Source: Saccoglossus kowalevskii
Lineage: Eukaryota; Hemichordata; Enteropneusta; Harrimaniidae
Assembly: GCF_000003605.2 (NCBI RefSeq)
Contig: NW_003116448.1
Location: 391,962-408,356, forward strand
Direction of reading: 5' to 3'
DNA length: 16,395 nt
Shown: positions 9,217-16,395 of the stretch, in pieces
Layout: each line of letters begins with the position of its first letter
Numbering within the stretch: the first letter of the stretch is position 1
The notes under the pieces: model-generated
What the model saw: only the letters and a program-made list of their open reading frames with translations
Told to the model about the DNA's origin: nothing
Database searches by the model: none
Program-made: the position numbers and the translations under genes

Positions 9217-12200
9217 CACCAAATAATATTGAAATAAGCAACTAATTGTCAAATAATGTCAAAATAAGTAAATAACGAAATAAATAATTAGTAATAAAAC
9301 AATGTGATAATAATGTCTGAACAAAGACCTAGTATTGACATACATGAATAAGTACGAAATAATGTAATAAAAAGGTTGAGGTAATTTTGGCGGTATTCTC
9401 GCCCTATAGAAAAAAGGCGCTATTTAAACATAGATTCCAAATGACAAACAGTAAGATAGCATTAAATGTTTACATGTCAATGTGTTAGTCCGCCATATGA
9501 AAACTGTCCTACTCTGAATATATTGTACTATGTCATTGATACACAGAATTAAAGTGTTAAGTCTGTACATACAAACTTGTTGCAAATATGCGATTTGTAT
9601 CGTTGTTGTTTTCAACAGAATGGCGGATCTATGACGTACTGGCAGAAATACCACGTGACACTGAACGTACAAACAACTGCAAATGTTTTGGCAATACACG
9701 ATATAATATTCATCTGAAAATGAAAAAGGCACTAAATACGTATGTACAGTGAGTGATATTGTATGTCCCAATCAATGGAAATGTCACACAGTGTGTTACA
9801 GAATGCTACTTCTGTATCTAACACGTCAAAATAAATGACAGTCCAATTTATTCAATAAACACACAATGACAAACCTGGTGTGATCCTGGTTTTCTATTGA
9901 CTAGAGTCAACAGATGGTGAAAATTAGACATTTTTTTTTTAATTGAGCTATGTCGGCCTTTATTCATAATTAAAATAAAGCAGGAAGTGTATAAGTAGCG
10001 AGTTGTTCCTGGCTACGAGCTCACAGTATCTATTTGTCTAAATGCGCACGACATCTAGAACGTCAAAATACACTAGTTGTTTAATGAGATCATACGTTTC
10101 ATTGAAGTAGTTACCGCCGGAACATTTATGCCGCCACGAAGTCAGGATTATGCTACCAACACCAGCAAAAACATTCAGTAAATGTATATCTGTAATTTTA
10201 ATAACGAGACCGAGAGTTGAACTCTGTACTCAATAACGATTCAGAAGATGGACTATTTATTGGTCTAAATAGCCGACCAAAGTCCGCATGTGGACGGTCA
10301 TCATTTGTTAATCGCTATGTGTCGTCTGAATAGCCATACTTTGTCAAATTGAATTACGTCACCGGTGTTAAAAGTCAACAAATTGTGTGTACGATTTAGC
10401 ATATGTAAATTAATTGCATTGTTTGTCTTACTAAAGTTCGAGTACAATTTAAAGTGACACTACGGTTTTTAACAAAAAGATTTATTTTCAAACCCGCCAT
10501 GACAGTAATTTGATGTACCAATAACGTACACAACGAATCAACTCAATATGTGGTATAGCTTATATATAACTTATACACATTTGTATGCAGTTCCCACTAA
10601 GCACCGAATTATCAATAAATTTTACTGATTCCATAAAATATCTTTATTGGATAGTTACTAGAGATACTCTCACATCACATCATATTTTTTAGATTATACA
10701 CACAGTGTCATAATAAAACACTGACAACATTTTATATTTTTGATTTAGAAGTCCTGTTCAGTAGCAGGTGCATGTATAGTGTCAGACATTGTCATCGTCG
10801 TAAACCCTGCTCCGTTTGCGACACTTGGTGTGTACAATTTTTAATGTGTGTATATAATACGGCTTGATTCATCGAGAGTAATTCAAGTCTCCTACTGGTG
10901 GTGTCTCTTAGACGTCGGATAGCGTCGGGGTTTACTCGCTGCTAGAGATGAAACTATATGTGCGGTGATCGTTGCTAGGAAACTGAAGTTACAGACACAG
11001 ATCAGAGTCATAAACACTGCACAAGTAGATCGGTTTTATTCCTAATATACTAGTACATTTAGTTGGCCCAAGACAGTCGAAACGTATCGAGATATACCAT
11101 GTAAGTTTATAGTTCGAGGTGTTGTACGTCACAAATCCAGTCCCTAACCAGCTCAACAAACTGTCGGGGCCTATCATGCTAAAAACCTTTGCTCATAAGT
11201 ACTACGTCATTGTACTAATATAGATATGGTAAATTTTGTTTATGACAGTCGTTGCGAAATACGCCGGCGCTAATAATGATCCAATCAGTATGCCTCGTCA
11301 TTGCAGCAAACCAATGAACCTACTTGTAGAAGATCCACGACCTTGTTTTAAAACAATCACCATTCTGTGGTTCTCATTCACTACGTTTACTCAGTATTAA
11401 TATTCAATTCAATACTACTATTTTGTAAGAGTATGTTTGGAGATTAGCTGTAAAACAACCTGGCGGATGTGAATGGTCATCGTCAGTAATCCAACTGAAA
11501 TAAGTGACTTTTTTTCTCAAAGCCAGAATGCCATTAGCAAAATTAAAGTCTTGATTTAAATAAAGACATCTTCTCCAAAATGGGATGTTTGTAGGGCATT
11601 TCACGGTTATATGTTTTCATGCAACCGACAATTGCGTTATCTACGTCTGTATGCGCATGTACAAAATCGGGATGTTGGTTAAAATAAGCATTAACTTAAG
11701 AAGAAGAAGTTTTAAACATGTGTGCAGTTCTAAAACGTTGACTGAGTGCACCAGGATAATGTATTGTATATCCATGTCCCAGAGACTGACTGTGATATTT
11801 TGGGATTAAAGTTTGATATCTGGAGTTTTTTCAGATTGTCTGATTATAATTTTATCCACCTCTGCTGTAATTCTGCTTTGTTGGTTATTATTTTCTTATT
11901 TTCTGTTTTGTTGTTTTCATGATCATTATGTTCAATGTGATTAGGTAACTCAATTAAATCCAATTCTTGATCTTCCATTATGTACCTTTGTCAACTCGTG
12001 ATGCGGTGTTTCCATTCTACGCATTGTTAAAGGAAATACCATAAAAATCATAACATGAGTATCATACCATGCATTCCAAGTCTCAACATATTTAAAGGTT
12101 GTTTGACGTAATTTATTTGGAATATAGCGAGGTCAGGCCCTTGAATGAACATCATATATAGATATTTTACTCTCCATGATTTCACTACAGAATCATTCGG

Positions 12201-12900
12201 TGGACACAGAAAAGTTGCCAAACTTGATTTTACTGATTGTTAGTTTTCTGCTTGCTTTACAAATAAGTATTCAAAATCATATGCCTGTATTTAACATTTA
12301 TATCAGTATAAACGTCATGATGGTAGTATATATGCAATCAATGGTTGTGACTGCAATCACTGGACACGTTGCATGTCATGCCTCAATGTTTAACTGAGTA
12401 CTCACCACCTTTACTCATCATAAAATATCAAAGGCTGAGTAAATTATGTGACAGATTATAACCTGAAATATTTGTACATTTTTATAGTTCACTCTGATAA
12501 TCCCATACCGTAATTATCCACGAACATGTGCCTGGGTATCTTTGTGTATGTTATTGTTACAGTATGTATTTACTCCTTATAATTTTGATGCATAGATAAT
12601 TTTTCAGCTGTCACTGAGATTTCGTTAGAATTTCCGAGAACCTTCGTTTCTTGATTATCGTCCACTTTCAATTTCTACATTGCTCTCCGTTGAACAATTG
12701 AACATTGCCAATGTGTGTACAGCGCCCGTTGGCTTCTGTATTCAGATTTGATTTAATCCCATCGTCAAACAGGTCACGCCCAAATTTTGAATTGTTTGAC
12801 GAATTGGTGTTCACTTTACAGACTGATAACACGTACATAACCAGATGCAATTGTAAGCCATTTAGAAGTGCAAGCTACTAGTATCCAAGTCAGTTTTAAA

Positions 12901-13020
12901 GCGCGGTGGTTGTTGCGCAGCGCGTGTTCGAATTTCATGTTTGTAAACAATGTATTTTACATGCGTTGTATACGTCGCTATTAGTCCCATATCGAACAGG
13001 ACGCGGCACGACGACTGCCG
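12901..13020. other. CpG-dense patch
   Basis: I count 15 CpG dinucleotides in these 120 bases (for example GCGCGG, GCGCAGCGCG, GACGCGGCACGACGAC), far denser than most of the window. Five more occur in the next 90 bases. This could be a small promoter-like island or a GC-rich repeat. GTTCGAATTT at 12926-12935 resembles a pol III box B, but no matching box A or stem is clear. No convincing coding exon follows on either strand. Confidence 0.35.
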
Positions 13021-14105
13021 CCCTTTCAGCCTTGAAATTTAAGTAATACCTAGGTCGGATTGGAGTCACATGTAAAGCTTGCGCGCAATTAGATTTAGTG
13101 TAGCATGCGCCAATCGGTCACAACGAAACATGGTATTGCTGATCGCATATAATCGCTGATGCACTGTGCAGCTTTCCCACTGTCATCGATGCCTTCGAAC
13201 TATTTATGACTGTCAATGATCAGAGACCTTCCGTAAATAAAGGTTTTTATGTTTTCAAACGTTCATGTTACTTATATTGTGCACACGAATAGTACTGCAA
13301 ATTTCACGGGGAAAATAAATAGGTTGAATATGGGAAATACAGAGAGGAAAAATAAGATTTATTTGATCTAATAATTTAATTTTAGTTTGAGTAAACAATT
13401 TTAAAATGTCGTCTCAATATCAAGAAATTCTTCTACTGAAGACGTCTCTATTTTGTCCGTTAAGAGACAATGCACTGAAGAAAATATTTCTAGTATTGTC
13501 AAAGATGACTAACGTGAATACACTTTGGCTGAATAGAGCCAGTAATGGTATAGTAATGAGGCGATGGCCAAATAACCTATTATCGGCTGGCAAAAGATGT
13601 TTCATTGGGTTATCATAATTGGGTGCGGACTGATATTGTTATTTACGGGAAGTAAATCATTATTTTATTGCCGGATATCGTATGGTTAATAATGCAGATG
13701 CTGTCAATTCGTAACTCATAATTAGTGATAGCTTGGTCGTAAACATTTCGTTTGAGCTTTCGACAAAAAAAAAGTAAAAAGGATTGTACTTGAGCTCATT
13801 GATCTAAATTTAACGTGTTTCTTGTAGACAGTGTAATATGTTGTGATTTCTAAAAGACAAGGGACAATATTATTTTAGGTGTTGCCTAGTTTGACGATTG
13901 TGAAGGATTTTGTATGAGGAAAGTGTTACTTGTATGACATTCATTTAAATTCATTGAATTTTGAATGTTATTAATTGGAGGAAATTGTATTTTGTTTTTG
14001 TTTCAACACCTCCCGCACACACCCTCCAGGGAAATTTCAGAACCGTCTTTTTGATGAGAGCATAAACTGTTTTCATTCCCTCTTTTCAATTATATGTACA
14101 TGCAA

Positions 14106-14128
14106 TGTCACATGCTAAGAATGTGACA
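14106..14128. repeat. Perfect 8 bp stem hairpin
   Basis: TGTCACAT (14106-14113) and ATGTGACA (14121-14128) are exact reverse complements around a 7-base loop. No poly-T or gene end adjoins it that would suggest a terminator. Confidence 0.5.
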
Positions 14129-14713
14129 AATAAACCACATTATAAGCTCACTGGATTGTAAATTATACTCACGTAAGTGCGGGATGTTTTCTGTCGTTGG
14201 TGGCATGTAACTGGATACAATAGTCAGGAAAACAAACTGGGATAGAATGCTAGTAACAAGGAGTAATCCTTTCTCCTGAATCAGACGATAACTAGAAGCC
14301 CACTATCAATTCAATACTTATTCTAAAAGTCAACGAACATTGGGCAATCAGTAAAATTAATTGCTCTGCTTGGACATATTCGACCTCAACATGGTCATAA
14401 CAAGCTACGTTATTAAAATAAGAACAAGCGTGTAAACGTATGTATACTCATAGTATTACGAGACAGTTTATTGTTCGTTCCTAACATAATGAAAAGTAAC
14501 TTCCACACATAGATATACGTCACAAGGTTGTGATCATTCAACATGTTGTGTATCACAAAGTCAAACGTATCTGCATAAACATCAACAATTACCTCAGGTT
14601 TAATATGTAAGCGTTGTTATTAGAACACATGACCATTACCATATGTAATAGTTATAATGAAATAAAAAGTCGATTGATTAAAAAACATAAAATGATAAAC
14701 ACAATGATACATT

Positions 14714-14754
14714 GTTGGCTATTTATATAGACGCCAACCTTGAGGGCTAGCCCT
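14714..14754. repeat. Adjacent hairpin and 12 bp palindrome
   Basis: GTTGGC (14714-14719) pairs with GCCAAC (14733-14738) around a 13-base AT-rich loop. Four bases later lies the perfect palindrome AGGGCTAGCCCT (14743-14754). A TTTATATAG stretch sits inside the loop. This could be a protein-binding cluster or chance. Confidence 0.4.
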
Positions 14755-15642
14755 TATCATTTGTCACTCGTCATACCAGACAATAATGACGTCACCCAAT
14801 CAAGTACTAATGTTATTAAGCATTAAGACTCCCAAACTTTCAATTCGCGCCTTTTCTTGAGTACACACAATAAAAAAATATCAGCATATTCCAATTTCAA
14901 TGGACTTACTTCTCCAATGCGAATGATATTATCCGTGCCAGAAACTCGTATAAACAAATCCCTGTGCATAATTATTACATTTTTAAATCATGTTTATTTA
15001 AAACAAATTCCCACAACAAGCGTATTAATACATCGTAGTGAAGTTATAAATTATAACTAATACAATACCACTTAGAACATGTATTGTTGATATGGACATT
15101 AAATATATCAATAATTATAACATCATTTAGTTATGATTATTATCCATGGTGTTGCTAAATTATCTGGAATCGGGATATAGGCTGTATAACTATGTTTACC
15201 ATTCGACTTATGGTGCATTAGTTGTGCAAGAATCACCACTTCGAGGACAACAACAACACAAATAAATGATTAAGTAAAAAGTTATTGGAGTTGTAGTAAT
15301 CATAACATAAGTCAAAACAACAATTGCAGCTACTGCAATATGAAGAAAATAATAAAACTGCAAAAAAGGCGACAATGACAATAAACATTTCAACACTATA
15401 CTATACTATTTTTCTCGTGCAATATTCCTGGCAGGATACTATCGATTAAAGAGCAAACTCCCTTAAAAAAACATATGGATTTTCATTACCTGACGTGCCT
15501 AATATTTGCGAATAACGGAAAACAAAATAAGTAAATATATATGAATCTGACGCATTAACCTAGTGCGTGCAAAACTCGGAATAATAAACATAGTTGTCAC
15601 AAAGATCACGATCACGGGATAATTTTTGAGACTTTGTAATTC

Positions 15643-15648
15643 TTTAAT
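15643..15648 (-). terminator. Possible ATTAAA polyadenylation signal for the receptor gene
   Basis: ATTAAA, the commonest variant of the AATAAA signal, lies on the minus strand about 40 nt after the TGA stop. Scanning onward on that strand, I find no canonical AATAAA until about 14998-14993, some 690 nt downstream. Either could serve. In DNA this AT-rich such hexamers arise by chance, so the assignment is weak. Confidence 0.25.
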
Positions 15649-15687
15649 GTTAAGTTAAGGAGTCATGTCCAGTTGTCGGAATTTTGT

Positions 15688-16211
15688 TCACAGAGTGCCA
15701 AGACTACCGCCATGTTGTTCACCTCCATGGTAACCTTTTTCATCATGGGAGGCCAATGCCATTACCGGTATATAGAAAATGTACATTGCCGTCAAAATGA
15801 TTAAAATGAGTGAGTATATAGACAAGTAAGCCCTGTCAAGAATTCGAGCTACTTCACGCCATTCACGCAGTCGTCGTTGTTGTTCTTCCGGGTCATTTTC
15901 GTCACAATCGTTTTTCTGAGATGGTGACAATGAAATGTTCTCAACCGGATGTTCGTACGGCATCTTGTGGTTATTGCTGACGTCATTTATAAACTCCTCG
16001 TGATTCAAATAAGCATTTGATTGTTGTTTGGTCGGCTTTGGAGTCAATCTTGACCGAGTACAGCCGATCCGTGAGAGAAAACTAAAGGCGAACTTCCGCA
16101 ACCAATCTGGTACTTTCTCACATCCTGGATTCTGGAAGTGCATATTTAACGATGAAGCCATAACAAATGCTGACGCTACTCCCATCGAGATGAGACTGAA
16201 TAAAAACCGTT
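15688..16211 (-). CDS. Last coding exon of a nicotinic acetylcholine receptor-type (Cys-loop) ion channel subunit; gene incomplete in window
   Basis: Cys-loop subunits assemble as pentamers in the plasma membrane and gate ions on neurotransmitter binding; nAChR-type members are usually cation channels. Seen here: numbering the first complete codon (Arg) as 1, TM3 spans about 2-24 (starting RFLFSLISMG). It is followed by the nAChR-like junction LNMHFQNPG and an amphipathic MX helix at about 29-48 (VPDWLRKFAF). A polar cytoplasmic loop runs to about 106. The MA helix at about 107-127 contains REWREVARILDRAY, matching the family's 'W..VA.V.DR' pattern. TM4 lies at about 128-151, then a 22-residue His/Gly-rich tail ends LGTL and a TGA stop at 15688-15690. 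The exon gives 173 complete residues. Its first two bases (AA) finish a codon split by the upstream intron; if that codon is Lys, the junction reads like the family's 'GKYLLF' before TM3. The ligand-binding domain, TM1 and TM2 lie beyond the window, so ligand, alpha or non-alpha type and ion selectivity cannot be read. It could also be a divergent invertebrate Cys-loop member outside classical nAChRs. Confidence 0.9.
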
Positions 16212-16237
16212 CTGTTGGGAAATATAAACATATTAAC
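16212..16237 (-). other. 3' splice site (acceptor) of the receptor's final intron
   Basis: On the minus strand the intron ends with a T-rich tract and TTTCCCAACAG, with AG at 16213-16212. A yUnAy-like branch site, GTTAAT, lies at 16237-16232, putting the candidate branch A (16233) about 21 nt before the AG, a usual animal distance. Splicing here starts the coding sequence just before TM3 and discards an upstream in-frame stretch that shows no receptor similarity (ending ICLYFPT), so protein homology supports the site as well as the signal. The intron interrupts a codon after its first base. Confidence 0.8.
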
Positions 16238-16395
16238 ATTTTACAATAAATCTGTTTTATTCGTGTTGCATATTGTAATGGTTGCCATAAAGTCTTTATT
16301 GGAATTAAATTTGCATTACAAATCGTGTAAAATAATTGTAAAATAATTAGCATCCCGTTGGCAGGCCAGTCACACTGGTTCTCACTACAAGAGGT
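16212..16395 (-). other. Partial last intron of the receptor gene
   Basis: This stretch is AT-rich. The reading frame stays open upstream of the acceptor to the window edge (Met codon at 16351-16353), but the translation lacks the TM1/TM2 hallmarks expected just before TM3, such as 'P.TS..IPLIGK'. It is therefore read as intron that continues past the right edge. No donor site can be assigned inside the window. Confidence 0.7.

Larger units (their letters stand above)
9217..15687. other. Long gene-poor flank downstream of the receptor gene
   Basis: Open frames in this stretch (up to 115 codons at 9424-9771 minus) give Cys/Tyr/Ile/Leu-rich, non-family translations typical of AT-rich noise. 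A frame at 15208-15396 (minus) is hydrophobic, but it sits past the receptor stop and matches nothing known to me. 11820-11950 is strongly T-rich on the plus strand. The part nearest 15687 should contain the receptor 3' untranslated region. Confidence 0.5.

Noticed and set aside
9424-9771. 115-codon minus frame.
   Set aside because: Residue make-up (Cys, Tyr, Ile, Leu, Val, His in irregular order) is that of AT-rich noise and no domain is recognisable.
12668-12850. Polar 60-codon minus frame (SSNNSKFGRDLFDDGIKSNL).
   Set aside because: No family recognised, no convincing splice sites, and the length is expected by chance.
15208-15396. Hydrophobic 62-codon minus frame (two membrane-like runs) downstream of the receptor exon.
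   Set aside because: It follows the receptor's stop and lies in its 3' flank. Hydrophobic translations are common by chance from T-rich strands, and no exon signals or family pattern are present.
1-16395. CRISPR arrays, bacterial operons, toxin-antitoxin or phage modules.
   Set aside because: No regular spaced repeats, no ribosome-binding-site/gene pairs and a spliced animal receptor gene make these inapplicable.

Overview
The window looks like animal nuclear DNA. It is AT-rich (by eye about two thirds A+T), has no bacterial-style gene packing, and holds one clear coding exon with a splice acceptor. That exon, at the right edge on the minus strand, is the last coding exon of a nicotinic-acetylcholine-receptor-type Cys-loop channel subunit. 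This receptor family, together with decayed Tc1/mariner-like and tRNA-derived repeat fragments, suggests an invertebrate metazoan. The sequence does not let me name the phylum.

Layout: 1-2450 is non-coding with nothing recognised. About 2451-2580 holds a tRNA-like (SINE-like) head. 2581-7839 is AT-rich non-coding DNA with small inverted and direct repeats, a 13-G run, an Arg-rich open patch near 6500 and an unexplained 124-codon open frame at 7356-7730. 7840-8064 (minus) encodes a degenerate piece resembling a paired-type helix-turn-helix. 8651-8937 (minus) resembles a broken central part of a Tc1/mariner-type transposase. 9043-9216 carries three diverged copies of a 19-20 bp motif. 9217-15687 is mostly featureless, with a CpG-dense patch at about 12900-13020 and several small dyads at 14100-14760. 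15688-16211 is the receptor exon, with its upstream intron running off the window.

The window therefore reads as the 3' end of one neuronal or sensory ion-channel gene followed by a long gene-poor flank (or very large introns of an unseen gene) sprinkled with old transposon debris. I find no operon, defence island, CRISPR array, confident RNA gene or evidently new multi-gene system. The most interesting item is the paired-domain-like relic lying within about 0.6 kb of the Tc1-like relic on the same strand.
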